Shown one piece after another: positions 23,414 through 35,089 of a DNA stretch of 55,111 bases; within the stretch, counting starts at the first letter, position 1; each line of letters opens with the position of its first letter. The translations under genes and the position numbers were made by a program. The notes under the pieces were generated by a model that saw nothing but the letters and a program-made list of their open reading frames with translations, was not told where the DNA came from and made no database searches. Source of the stretch: Bondarzewia mesenterica (taxonomy: Eukaryota > Basidiomycota > Agaricomycetes > Russulales > Bondarzewiaceae); assembly GCA_004802705.1 (NCBI GenBank), contig SGPL01000153.1:6306-61416 (forward strand). Reading direction: 5' to 3'.

Positions 23414-25519
23414 CTACTTTTTGTTATTCCTTTTCGACGCACTATGCTCGCTCCTCACCCTCCCCTTCTTCTGCGGCTTAGCCGCAAACCCGTCCTTCCT
23501 GTCCTTGGTACTCTTCCTCACCCGTTCACGATCCTTCCTCTGCTCACTGACACCCGCTTTGGTGAGAGCCATGCGAGCCTTCTTCTTCGCCAAAACGTCG
23601 AGCGACACGATCCGCGTCTGCCGCTTTGGCCTCCTTGCGTTGGTCTTTTGACAGATGCGCCAGTTTCTCTCCCATAGATGGGTCGCCTTGGGGCACGAGC
23701 AGTGCAGGACCAGAGGCAGCTTTTGATCCTGAAGAAGTCCTAGGGACCTTGGAGGGTCTGGAGGACGGTGGTACTTTAGCGGTGGATACTGGTGGCCTAC
23801 CGCCTGTAAGGGACTTGCAGCGCTGTACCCGCAATTTACGCTTCGCAAATTTCAACTTGCCTTCTTCGAGTGCAAGGATCTCGTCCACACACTCTCGATC
23901 CTGTCCAAGCCCAATGTCAATTTATGATGATAAGAGTAAGAACATAACACTCACTGCGAACTGCACATAGGCAAAGCCCTTTCCGAGCTGGGTGTCCTTG
24001 TCCCTCACAATGCGGACCATGGTGACCCACGTCTTCAGCTTGGAGCTCCGATTCTTTCCCTCAATCGCATCGTCCTCCTCTTCGTCCTCCTCTGCGCCCC
24101 CCTCTTCGCTGTCATCAGATCTTCTTGGTCCACGTTCAGCGCCGATCACACCCTCAAAGAAAACCCTGAGATCCTCTTCCTTGCTCGCAAAGTCCAGATT
24201 CCCAACGAACACAGTCTTTTTCGGATCGCCTGCCACCGCATTCCCCACCTTCCCTTCCGCATCTGCACTCCGGCCAACTCGATCAACACGGAGCGTCCGG
24301 TCAATGAAGACCAGGCCGTTGCATCTTTCCACAGCCAAACGGGCGGCGTCATAAGGATCCATTACCTCTAGCACAGGAACATTTGATGCACGTGTGTCGG
24401 GCGGTGGGGGATGGGCAAATACGACGTATGCATTGACCGAGTCCGCAGCATCATGGATCTCGTGTTTGATGAAGGCGACCCGCTTTTTCTCCTGCGGCGT
24501 CAGTCGTTTCTTCTCCTTCTCTTTATCCTCCACCATTCCTTCCTTCGAAGACCGCCAGGATGCAGCACGATCGCGGTCGTGAGCCCGTCCTTCATTCCCG
24601 TCGCTTGGACTATGTGTTTTGTTTTTAGAGGTGTCAGCGTCGTCGGTAAGTTTCGAGGTGGGATTTTTAAATGCGACAGAGCGAAGTCGTGTCGATTCAA
24701 TTTTAGCAGAGGGCACGTGGGAGAGTACGAATTGTTTGAGCTGCTTCAAGAGAGGCTGCACGACATCCCATGATGAGCCATGCGAAGATATTAAGCAAAA
24801 AGTGTACGCACCTTTTTTTTTGGCAGCATCAATGGGAACATTGCCAATAAAAATTGTCCGCGCATTGCGCCGTTCTGCCGTTTCGTCTGGGGGGACGTAC
24901 TTCAATTTTTTGGACCGTGCTCCCCTCGCCCTGTCCTTTTTCGACACGGACTCATGCACCAGCTGTGATAGATCGCCCTCGTCGTCTGAGGAACTATCTG
25001 ATTCTTGAGCCTTCTCTTCTTTATCTTGACCAACGCTCGTCCCCGTCGTCCCCTTCGTCTGACCTGCAAGATACATGTCCTCCAAATCAGCATCCTCTTG
25101 TTCATCGTCTTCTAGAGCATTCACGCGAGCAATGCTTCTTGATGCCGATGCTTTGCCCTTCTTTCCCTTCTTTGGCAGACTCGGTGCATGGTTGGTATCT
25201 GTATCGACCGCAACAGCCTGCGAAGCTAACACTAACTTCGGCCTTTTTGACTTTGTCTTAGACTTTCCTCCATCGAACGAAAGCCTTCGCTTTTTCTCTG
25301 CATCTCTGGGAGGTGCAGAGGTTGAATTTGGACTCTGCTGAGGTGGAACAACCTGTTATGTAACGTCATATGAGGATTTCAATATGTCTCCAAATTCTCA
25401 AGTAGCTCACAGTAGAGCGGAAGAGTGTATCCAAGTCATCGTCGATCACTTTTCTCCTTTCCTTTTGAACGGGACGTTTTCGACGTCGCGGAGTTTAATA
25501 GAAAGGAAGAAAGACTCAT
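23414..25519 (-). CDS. NOP12: Nop12-like nucleolar RNA-binding protein
   Basis: Nop12 (human relative RBM34) is a nucleolar RRM protein needed for 5.8S and 25S rRNA maturation. Read from ATG 25,519 (MSLSSFLLNSATSKTS) it has an acidic/basic low-complexity N region (DDEQEDADLEDMYLAGQ, SDSSSDDEGDLSQL). RRM1 starts ARTIFIGNVPIDAAKKK, is split by an intron, and resumes VAFIKHEIHDAADSVNAYVV and LVFIDRTLRVDRVGR. RRM2 has KTVFVGNLDFASKEEDLRVF and GKGFAYVQFA around an acidic insert (EEDEEEDD). The tail has KRKLRVQRCKSL and a Lys/Arg-rich end, with stop TAG at 23,414-23,416. Two one-base frame conflicts exist: in exon 1 at the four-T run 25,450-25,453 (plus strand) and near the C terminus at the four-A run 23,592-23,595. 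In both, one base too many in the run explains the break. Confidence 0.87.
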
Positions 25520-25706
25520 GGTTGGAAAGATGATCCTGACCTGCTTTACAGATCTTCAACCTTTCAACAAGGCGGTAATAAGTAGATCGCGTTTCCTGAA
25601 TGCCAGAAGCGTGAGAAAGGTCACGCGTTGTTCAACTAGCGCTACACTTTGTGGTGACGCTCTCCTTGTTTCTTCTACCTTGAACGTTTGAACCAACAAC
25701 TACATC
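25520..25706. promoter_or_regulatory. Divergent promoter NOP12 / BRCT gene
   Basis: Only 187 bases separate the two divergent start codons, so the 5' UTRs and promoters of both genes must share this space. No clear TATA is visible, as is common for housekeeping genes. The bidirectional role is inferred from gene orientation alone. Confidence 0.55.
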
Positions 25707-27763
25707 ATGCCCGATTCGCACACTGAGCAGGAGAGCTCCGAAACGCCCTTGATATTTATCAGTACCTCGGGATCACCTCTCAATATCTACCTTGACTTGG
25801 TAGGTTTGAAGAATAGGAACAAACTCGTTCGTGCACTTCGCGTACGTATGGCCTCGTATTGAAACGTCTCTCACTCCGAAATCGCTACTGAATTGATTTC
25901 CATATCTCTCAGAAAGCAGGGGCACATATATCCCATAATCCTCATGATGCGGAACTACTCCTCATCAACTCTCAAAGAGCGTCAGGGAAACAGGTGCTCC
26001 GCGATTGGGGAGCCGATAATAAGGTCGCTCTAGAGTATCATTGGGCCCGGACTTGCCTTGCGAAGGGAAGACCACTGCTTCAAGAGGATGCATGGGGAGG
26101 GTTCAAAGCTGTTGACGATGGCGCACCTATTCATTCTGACCAAGAGGATAATGAAGATAATGGTAATCATGTTAGTGGACAAGGAAGCCACGAGAAGTAA
26201 GTTAATATTCGTCCCACCTCATATTTTCCACTTATTTCTATGTACCCGAAGTCGTCTACCTACGCCTCGACTTACACCTCTCAGACCTGAAGTTGCTACT
26301 TCCGAAGAACTTCAGCCCGTGTCGACATCCGAGCAACGGGCCCCTGCATCACAACCTATACCGTCTTCCTCCCGTACTCCTTTTACCTCTCATGCGGCCA
26401 CACTCAGCGATGCCACGACACTCACGCCTTGCGAGCATTCTTTGTGCCAGCCACCTCCGACAGCCAGATCGAATGAAACGGAAGAGCTGTTGAATATCGC
26501 CAGACTTGTGCACACCGCGATCACTACTTCTCAGCGGCAGAGTTTGGACACTGCTCTGCTAGATGCGTTCTTGAAGACTTTACCAACGGGCTCTACAACT
26601 TTATCTCAGGTAACCTTTGCTACTCCTGCTCGTGATCCTGGGAAGAGAAAGGAAACGAATGTAGAGCCCAGCATCGTACCTTCCCCGGAGCTCACACCTT
26701 CCTCGAACGATGATGTCACGATCATGACACCCTCTTCCAAAGGTAAAACACCGTCATCGAAAGGCACAGTTGCAGCTTCTCAGTCTCCTACTTCTCTCGA
26801 CAAGGGCAAGGGGAAGCCAGCACAAACCCTCCTCAGCACCCCAACGTCCTCCTCTTTTTCATCTCAGTCCCTTAACGACGCAGTATTCTTCCCATTATCA
26901 AGCCTTGACTCATCGACGTCATCGGTAGCTACACAAGAAGGTAGCACGCTCTTCAAGTTTTCAGCCGGCCATCAACTCACCTTCTATGTCCAAATGGAAG
27001 TCCGAGACAGGCTTCATCTTGTATCTACTATCCAGGCGAGTCCGTGTTACAGAAACATGTGAACGTACCTCACTTTCGTGTCCTCAGAAACACGGCGGGA
27101 AAATCACGACCGACATTGCCGTTGCAAGCTTCGCAATCTTGAACTCTCGCTCAAAGCCGTTCAATCTATTCTCCCGAGAAGCTTCGTCTTTCCGGACAAC
27201 AGTCGTCCAGCCTTCCTTCATTCACGATTGCGTGAGCGAAGGTCGACTACTGGAATTTGACGCGTACATACCACAAGAGGCACACTCGCCAAGAAAGAGA
27301 GGGCGAGCACACGCCCACGAGGACGAGTCACCCAGGAAGAAGCCTCGTTCTTCTTTGCTTCCGACCGATGACGAGCCCTCCTCAGAAGCGGAAGAGTCTG
27401 CAGACGGAGCCGAAGAAGCACCAGATTTGCCAGAATTCGAAGAGGCTAATCCTGACCCACCAAGCAGTTCGCAAGTTATGCCGGGGGGTAAATACCGCTT
27501 CACTGACGACGAGTGGGATTACTGCTGGACGCTTGCTCGGAAACTCTTGGAAGCTAACTCAAAGACAACAACGCGTGATCTCTGTCGTCGTCTGCACGAG
27601 AAGGCAAGTTGTTATTAGGTGCAATTGATATCGTATCTGACAGCCATTTTGCTTTCAGTTACCGCATCACAGTCAAATGTCTTGGTTATCTTCGATGCGC
27701 AAGAAAGTCGCCGTGTTTCAGCGGATTAAAGAAGAGGTTCAAGCTGCAAGGGAGGGGAAATGA
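25707..27763 (+). CDS. Two-BRCT protein with Myb-like end (Rap1-like?)
   Basis: ATG 25,707 gives MPDSHTEQESSETPLIFIS, then a BRCT domain of the N-terminal Rap1 kind: NKLVRALRKAGAHISHNPHD, ELLLINSQRASGKQVLRDWG, KVALEYHWARTCLAKGRPLL. A long Ser/Thr/Pro-rich linker follows (about 26,280-26,930). A second BRCT-like unit then reads HGGKITTDIAVASFAIL, TTVVQPSFIHDCVSEGRLLE. Next come a nuclear localisation cluster (SPRKRGRAHAHEDESPRKKP), an acidic stretch, and a helical Myb-like segment, YRFTDDEWDYCWTLARKLLE, RDLCRRLHEKLPHHSQMSWL, ending REGK with TGA at 27,761-27,763. BRCT plus Myb is the arrangement of Rap1/TERF2IP shelterin proteins, but the second BRCT and the lack of an obvious C-terminal RCT domain differ. 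Any other BRCT chromatin protein remains possible. It is convergent with GH35, with a tRNA between. Confidence 0.7.
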
Positions 27764-27866
27764 TTGTATTTTGTGTATAACGACAGGGACTATTAACGCA
27801 CGACCCACTCTTGCATACAAGCATGTCGAAGCCATCCATGTGATGATAGCCAGAACTTACAATCAC

Positions 27867-27938
27867 GGGCGTTTGGCACAGTGGTAGCGCGCACGCTTTG
27901 CATGCGTGAGGTCAAGGGTTCGAACCCCTTATCGTCCA
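27867..27938 (+). tRNA. tRNA-Ala(TGC)
   Basis: The acceptor arm is GGGCGTT/ATCGTCC with one mismatch and a G-T pair. The anticodon stem CACGC/GCGTG is perfect and encloses the loop TTTGCAT with anticodon TGC, so alanine. The T arm is AAGGG TTCGAAC CCCTT. There is no intron and no encoded CCA, and the discriminator base is A. The gene stands 103 bases after the BRCT gene stop. Confidence 0.95.
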
Positions 27939-28171
27939 ACGAGATGCCACAGTAGTTGGTTATTTTTTGAATTGAGATTCCGGAGTTGCGAATGGCGAGA
28001 TGCTAAGCGCGCATTTATGCATGCTTACGCAAGGTGGATTTGGAGGATAGGAGGCTATTACCGCAGTGCAGAAGCCAGTGGTGGCCTTTTAAAATGGTAA
28101 GCAGTCATCAAGCTTACTTTTTTCCCAGCAAAGAAGGTATATACAATGTGATTCAAGCGACAGGAATACAA

Positions 28172-31100
28172 TCAAACCCGTCCCATGGGAGACCACGGTG
28201 GGTTGTCCGAGACTACGCCTCCTATGCCCCCATCTAGCACAGAGTCAACAGTGACGTTCAAGCGCGGGAATATGGCAACGGATTCCATGACCCAAACAGC
28301 AACAGCGATGGTGCTTCATACAAATATAGTCATCAGTGTTATGCAGCTAGCAGATGATATTATTAGATCTTACTTCGTCCCTTGATACTCCAGTATACCC
28401 TCATGCACGGGAAATTTCCATTGAGGGCTACGCCGTGGGCCCGTTAGGACCAGCTCGAAGATTTGCGATGGCTATGTACGTACCCAAGGTTGGCGACGAA
28501 CTTTCCCATCATCCATCCGTTCACGAACAGGAGAGCACGGTACGGCACCATAGTCGGGTCGAAGTTAAACGACATCATGACGTCGAATCCGTCAGGTATG
28601 TTCAAGTCGAATGTCGTCACAAAAAACCCGACGCCCGCAGTATTGTTCGGTAGACCGGAAGAGAGGTCGCGAGACTCCCAGGTAGATGTGTCGAAGCCAG
28701 GGAGGTGCCAACCTTTGCGTTCACCGAAGAGGCCGCCCTCATTCATCACACCGCGGGTCTTGTCAGGAAAACTGGGTGCCAGTTGAATGGTAAGTGATCA
28801 ATGAACAGAAGACACGAGGGTGAATCAAACAAACCCGGTATAACCTCCAACTTTTCCCTGCACTTTCCACTCACTGAAGTTGCCCGCATCGAGTTTAAAG
28901 CCGCGGACACCGCGTGGGGATTTAGAGGTGTTAGGTGTGCCTACAGAAGTCTGAGTTGCGTTAAATGCCAGCATAGATTTAGCCTACTTTGAGTCTCATT
29001 GAGTCCCATATTATCCTGTATAATTGTGATGGCATTGTCTTGACCAGGCAAAAGCGACCCATTCGGAAATGAAAAAATGTCATCAGTCTCCTCCAAGATG
29101 TTCCGATTGTTTGTCGAGCTAAAGTCCCACAGATTCAGATTCAGATTTATGTAAAAAGCGAACTGTACGCGATACTCACTTCCCGTACGACGTATTGAGG
29201 AACACATCGTTGAGCCAGACGCTAGCAGCAAATGCTGTGGAACTCAAGCATCAGGTAAGAAGTCCGACAAGCGAATGTAAACCAGCTACCTTCCCCACCA
29301 TTGATGGACAGATTAACTGACTTCTCTTCTCCGGTTGCATTGAAATGCCCACGCCAGAGCACGATATTTTCGCAGCTGGGTACCAGTCATCAAATCCAGT
29401 CGAAAGTACAAAGCGTGGTAGAAATAACCACATACAAACCGTAATCACACCCATACAGAATCCTCCCGTCACCGTAGTACGGTTTGTAGGGAATATTCGT
29501 CGTGGTATGATTCGCCGTCGCCCACGCCGAGTCATCGAAGTCGAGTTGGGTCTCCGGCAAGCTGTTCGCGTACTTCCAGTCCTTCAGCACGGGTGTCCCG
29601 ATTCCCCGCACAGCTCCTGGAAGACTCAGTTTTCCGATAAAACCGCCCACAGTGGTCACTTGTGACGCTGCGTTTACGTCGGGATCGACAAGCTCTCCGT
29701 TCCAGGTCACCCTCCTAACTTCAGGTGGACCGATGAGCGTCAAACGCACGCTTGAGTTGAGATCGCCGTGCAGAGATAGCGTGCCAGAATCGGAAAGCGA
29801 TGCGTCGCGAACGAGATGGGGCCCACCGACGAGCACTGTTGAGTTTGTGCCAATTTGCCAGTAGTGTGCGTGAGGTGCACTGGCGTTGGTTGCGAGGACA
29901 GGAGCCCAGAACGTTCCTGCAGTCACCGTATCTGCGTACAATATCAACTGACTGTGTGAGTCGACGACCGTGACAAGGCCGGAGATTCCAGAAAGGAAGC
30001 TGATGATCGTTTTGTCGCCAGAAGATGAAGAGAACGAAACATTCGGCGACTTGCTTCGAAGGGATGAGCGTCCGTGTAGGATGAGCGAGGCCTCGTGTTC
30101 TTGATCAGAGTCACCATATAGGAATAGAACGTCGCGAGAACCAATCTTCCCTGCGAAAAAGATGGATGCGGTCGAATAGAGCAGAGACGAGTTGTCTCCA
30201 AATAGATAATCCCCAACAATCACTTTAGATTGGCGCCCGCTCAGTGTGATGTTAGAGACGACTTGTGGGATCTGAAATGTTCCTGCAGAGGTGTCGATTG
30301 TTAAGTTGAATGCTGTAATATCCCTAAAGTAATCCGACTAGAATTAGTAGTGTGGTTGAATATATCATGAAAATAATGTACGTTGACGTGGAGTCTGCCT
30401 GTCTTGCAATCCAATAGCTTGACTTGGTGTCAGGATTGCGCAGGAGAACAATGAATGCGGCATTATTCGATGTAGAGACCGCATTTGAGCTGCTATTGCC
30501 AATCCAATCCGTCTTATAGAAGTTTGGAGAGCTTCGCAGGAATAATCCTTGAAGTTTTAACTCCGAGTACTTAGTTGTTAGTGCACGATTTTCCGCTATG
30601 GCGCTGCCGTAATCGTAGGATGCTAAAAATGCACGTAAAGCGGGATCAGCAGGTGATGAGATGCAGAAACTTACTGTACACTCCAGGGAAAGGAATGGCG
30701 CCCCATGATGTACCTCTTCGAAGTGCTGAGTTGAGATAACGACGGACGGAAGAGAGGATGCGACATACCCATAAACCATATAGAAGCTCATGAGTTTCGC
30801 ATTAGATGCCCAAAGTGCACGGTAGAATACCGATTCGAAATCGGTACCAGTTAACTCTCTGCAATTGTCATAGCCGGGTGCAGTCGGTCCCCATGCATCA
30901 AATGAACCACCTTGAAACTTGAATAACAATGTAGTCACGATGCCGTTGCCGCAGACCATCAGAACACACCTCCGGAAAGTACCACGGTTCACTGGGGTTA
31001 GTATCTAGGCGGACAGCATCACTGATACTGCTTGGTGTCGAGATGCATTAGCGCTTACTTTCATGATAATCATGATAGTTGCTCGGGACAGGCGTCCATG

Positions 31101-32318
31101 TATCAGGATGAGAGCAGTCAAACCCTTGAGGGTAGGAATCCTGCCTGTAACCAAGGTCTCGTCAACTCCTACCTTCGATTGTTAGATGATTGTCCATACC
31201 CGTATAGGTCCACAGCGCCCTAACACTACATCTTGAGTATCACAAACATGTGAATTCCATTTCACGTACTGTACCGTTCACAAAATTTCTTCCTTGACCA
31301 GGATCATTGTACGTGAGGGGGACAACAATCGAAGAATTATGATATGCTTCTTCAAGTTCAGTGAAGTATGCGCCTGTGATATCATTCTGAAAATACTCAT
31401 TGTCTAGAAAGTAGTCAGCCTTGATACGCTTGTGGAATCGTCAATGTATGGTCTACCAATTTGAATGGCTAGAGCGAAAATGTCAACTTTTCAAGAGATA
31501 TATCGTTACAGCAATACCCCTGCTCACCGATGACAGGCCCTCCCTCCGTGATCTGATACGGTGCCGTTTGATTGATGACGCCCTGTATGAAATCTTGCCA
31601 CGAAGCTTTGTAATCTGTATCGTTCGTTCTCAAGCCCCCAGATACTTCACTGGTAACCCAGTGTGCTATACCGCCTGCCGTTGTCTCCGCATTGATATAA
31701 GGACCAGGGCGTAGAACGATCCAGACACCAGCAGCTTTTGCAGCTTCATAAAGGGGCTCTAAAGCACGATATCCGTCGAAGTCGATAACCCCTGGGGCTG
31801 GGTTGATCGCTCCCCAGTGCAAGTAGACGCTCACAGCGTTGAAGCCTGCGGCTTTCACCTTTTGAAGGATATCGGGCCAGAGAGATGGGACAGGCAAACG
31901 GTATGTATGAAACTCTCCTGAGCTGGGAGAAATTTATGAAAACCAGTTGCTGCGCTCAAGAGAAGACACAATCTTACTATATAAGAAAGCGCTGTCCCTG
32001 AAGGAGAAGGCTATAATCGTCCCATTGTACTTGATTGGTACGTCCGTTGGAAGAAAATAATGCCTGGATTTCCGTCCTAACCTCTTTGGAAACTTCACTT
32101 GTGCGTGGATCGACAGGTAAGTAGCGCGCAGCTATTCGTGAGTAGGTTGAACTTGAGAGAAGCTGGGGCCAGAATTGAGACGTCGCACGAGGGAAGAACA
32201 GAGAGAAAGTCAAAAGAGAGCAGATGACGACGAGGAGAAACCAAGATGAACGAGATTTGTTCGCCGTCGGTAACGAAGTCCCACGATGATACCTCTCTCC
32301 AAAGTTTGTCGAAAACAT
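28172..32318 (-). CDS. Membrane-anchored GH35 beta-galactosidase
   Basis: A large multi-domain family-35 glycoside hydrolase removing terminal beta-galactose from glycans. Start chosen at 32,318 (MFSTNFGERYHRG); an in-frame ATG at 32,444 is possible. Residues 20-40 (SRSSWFLLVVICSLLTFSLF) form one hydrophobic helix behind basic residues, so a signal anchor or uncleaved signal rather than a classical signal peptide. TIM barrel: AGFNAVSVYLHWGAINPAPG, GVWIVLRPGPYINAETTAGG. The acid/base Glu lies in AIQIDNEYF, codon 31,396-31,398. The nucleophile Glu ends the exon FPE and is followed across a 52-nt intron by FQGGSFDAW, codon 30,970-30,972. GTSWGAIPFPGVY follows, then beta-sandwich domains. The C terminus is MMGKFVANLG, WKFPVHEGILEYQGTN, SVLDGGIGGVVSDNPPWSP, with TGA at 28,172-28,174. 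Both catalytic residues are intact, so it should be active at the wall or surface. Confidence 0.9.
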
Positions 32319-33494
32319 GTTGCCTTCAAGCTTGCGGGAAAGCACAGTCAAAATTTCCCCGGAACGCCCTGGTTTTAAATCAGTGTTGGCAGCAAAGCCA
32401 CCACGAGATTCCGACAGCATTGTTGCCGAAGAAGTCAAGGGCAAAATCCCTTGTGACCGTGCAGGGCTGAGTGAGAGGGAGCAGAAGGTTGCGAATGTTG
32501 CTCAGGTGGCATCCGTCAAGGAGCGGACGGACCGACGGGTAGCGTTGCGATGGTTAAGTACTCCACATCGTGGACTTATCTGATGCTAGATAAGTAAGTT
32601 ATCCGCCTCAAAAAGACCTTGGTATCTGACCATAAAGTGCATCCTGTCACCTTGACAGGTGAACGCAAATTTCTTCCCCAAATTTCTTTGCCCCTCTGGT
32701 ATGCTGTGCTTGGAGACCATGTATACTATATAGAGTGAAAAAAAAATTATGTGATCAAATTGTGGGCTGGAGGCGTTTTGCGGAGCAAGGGCGGACAACG
32801 GGAAGCGGGACGTAAGAGGCTGCGAACGTGAGTTTGTATGGGGAGATTTCTACTTTTCAAGTTCGCCGACACTCGTGTTCTGCGATACTCGGACGTAAAG
32901 CATTTTACCTTGGAAGGAAAAAGTATGCTGCAAAGCGAGAAAGACGCCGAGAGACGGCTCGAGTCTGAGAGCAATCGATCAGTACAAACCGGCTGGACTT
33001 CAGATTTATCGGTACGCTCATCCAGCATGAAGCTTTGGGATACGTGTACCTGCTGTTCCCTCCGAGTGGTCTACGGAAGACTAGAGATGTGAATTTAATC
33101 ATGTCAAGTTGAAGGGACTACTTACGGCGGTGCTCATCGCCTCCTCGCGGCCCAGTAATGCATTCAACGATGCATCATCAGGCGGCAGCTCTGTTTTTGA
33201 ATACAGTAGAAAGACCAACGCTCTTCGCGAGAGACAGCGCGAGAGACGGGAGACACAAGACAGAAGACCGAAAGAGATACGAAGGCAAAAAGGTCAATGA
33301 TGTAGATGTCCACTGCATTGGAAGCAGTAGAATTGAAACCACCGGTGATCATACGACAGGCATGAGGCGCCTACACTGGCAGTGAGATGGTAAACCCGGC
33401 TTTCAATTACGATGTATGTGAATAAAATCGATTGAAGCCTAGAAACTCTAAAAATTTCAGCAAATATACAGGGATCTGAAGTCTTTCCGCGGCA
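32319..33494. other. Intergenic, no gene recognised
   Basis: The GH35 promoter occupies the left part. Overlapping frames of 60-93 codons on both strands (32,747-33,400) have no known motif and no clear splice partners. A short run of nine A occurs at about 32,739-32,747. The thioesterase 3' flank is on the right. Confidence 0.45.
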
Positions 33495-34696
33495 TTACAG
33501 CTTGCTCCTTGCATCACCGGCTGCAGGCTTTCTCTTCCTCTCATTGACCTCCATAGGCAGAGTCAACGCCATCTGGTGAGAGACTGCTAAACACCGCTGT
33601 TGCTCTCTCCATCCCTGCTTCGGCTGCTCCCCTCCCGCAATGTCTCCGGGAGCAGTCCATACCTCCACATAGATATCATGCCGCCCCATCGGCTCATCAA
33701 TAAATCTTCCTGTTGTGAATATGCCCACGGTGCGTAGACTATGGTTTGGTGACTCGCGGGGGATACGGGCATAAAATTGGATGGACATAGTAACGGTGGG
33801 GAACCAGCTCAAGGGCAGATCGGGATATGCCATCATAGGGAGTGTATCGGGGAAGAGGTCAACAAAAAAGCCGAGAGCAGAGGGTGTCAATTCGTCACTG
33901 GAGTCAATGAAAGAGTACCATCCGCCTCCTTCGACGCCCCCTGCACCCTCGCCAGATTTCGTGAGGCGCTGGTGGCGTTCGTGTATTGCGCGATCGCGGG
34001 CAGCATGAATGTACTGTGCAAAGTTCCAGCGTGTTCTTTTCGTGCTGGGTCGGAGATCAGAAGGGTGAACGTTGAAAGGCGTGACGCGAGCAGCTGGTGC
34101 GGGGGGCACCAATGTGAGTGGTGGACCAGTTGGTGGTGGATCTGGGGAGGCGAAGTTTCCGAAGATGGCATGGACAGTAACCTTTGTCACATCCTAGAAA
34201 TCATTTGTCAATTGATTTTGTATAATCTCAGGACGATGGGTAAGGACGAACGTCTTGGATGAGATCGGCAAGAATATTTGCCAAACCCTTCCCTGTTCGA
34301 ATTGTGCGGACGTGGACTTTGAAAGACCCTACCGACGTTGCGCGCAGATAATGAGCCGCCGTGTGGACGGGATCGGGATGAGATGAAGACGACTGATATT
34401 GCAGACATGCTTCGATTAAGAGAGCCATAACATAGCCTGTTGATTTATTCAGACAAGTATCATATCATTGTGGTGCAGCGCACGGTATGAGAAGAAATAG
34501 ATGCACGTACCTCCATGAGGAACTCTTATTGCGGTAAATGTGCCCTTATGCTAAGAGACATGAGCCATTGAGAAATTTGAGAGAGCACTCACGCCCCGAT
34601 CGTCCACAGTGGGTCCACCTCGCCGCGATAGACTTTCGATCCGTCTTCTCGTGTCATCACCTCTCGAACCATGATTGCCTCATTGAAAGGCGCCAT
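33495..34696 (-). CDS. Thioesterase-like hot-dog protein
   Basis: Read from ATG 34,696: MAPFNEAIMVREVMTREDGS, PLWTIGA, then after introns KGTFTAIRVPHGGY, VMALLIEACLQYQ, and HPDPVHTAAHYLRATSVGSF followed by VHVRTIRTGKGLANILADLIQ. This is the first hot-dog unit of the acyl-CoA thioesterase II / thioesterase-like superfamily, with the HGGY loop and the long helix. The last large exon has TKVTVHAIFGNFASPD, a Pro-rich linker, and a second degenerate hot-dog with YPDLPLSWFPTVTMSIQFYA, GIFTTGRFIDEPMGRHDIYV and CLAVSHQMALTL, ending RSKL with TAA. RSKL is close to a PTS1-type peroxisomal ending (SKL), so peroxisomal location is likely. There it would hydrolyse acyl-CoA to free acid and CoA. Exact substrate unknown. 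The GC-rich linker length varies in the family. Confidence 0.82.
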
Positions 34697-35089
34697 TCTT
34701 CAAACCTGTGAAGCTTCAAAATTGATGAGTGAGAGCTGGAACAATCTCTCTTACAAGTAGTCGCACGAATTCATATATCTTCAACTCTACTGTAGTCGTA
34801 TGTATGCATGTGAAAAGTAAGTGAACTTTTGTGGCCCGATGCCGGCCTTTCATATGCATTAAATATTTTCCTGTAACAGTATACTCATGTAAGTCACATA
34901 TGTACTGACAACTGGCTTATTTAAAGTCATACGGTTACACTTATCCCGACGTTGAAGCTTGAAAGGCTGACAGACTCCGACAGAGACCATCAACGACGTT
35001 GAGACGACTTCGCGTTCATGACCCTTCTTTTCACCTTACTTCTGTACCGACATCACTAGTGCATCTTGTTGCATACTGGGGCTACTGAT
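34697..35089. promoter_or_regulatory. Divergent spacer thioesterase / DHHC
   Basis: A 393-base AT-rich spacer between divergent start codons. A short frame MTLLFTLLLYRHH (35,020-35,061) ends before the DHHC start and could be an upstream ORF in its leader. The regulatory role is inferred from arrangement only. Confidence 0.4.

Noticed and set aside
30914..30975. GH35 nucleophile Glu seems to be replaced by Lys (LLFKFQGG).
   Set aside because: That frame reads through a 52-nt intron (30,918-30,969). Splicing gives FPE joined to FQGGSFDAW with the Glu intact.
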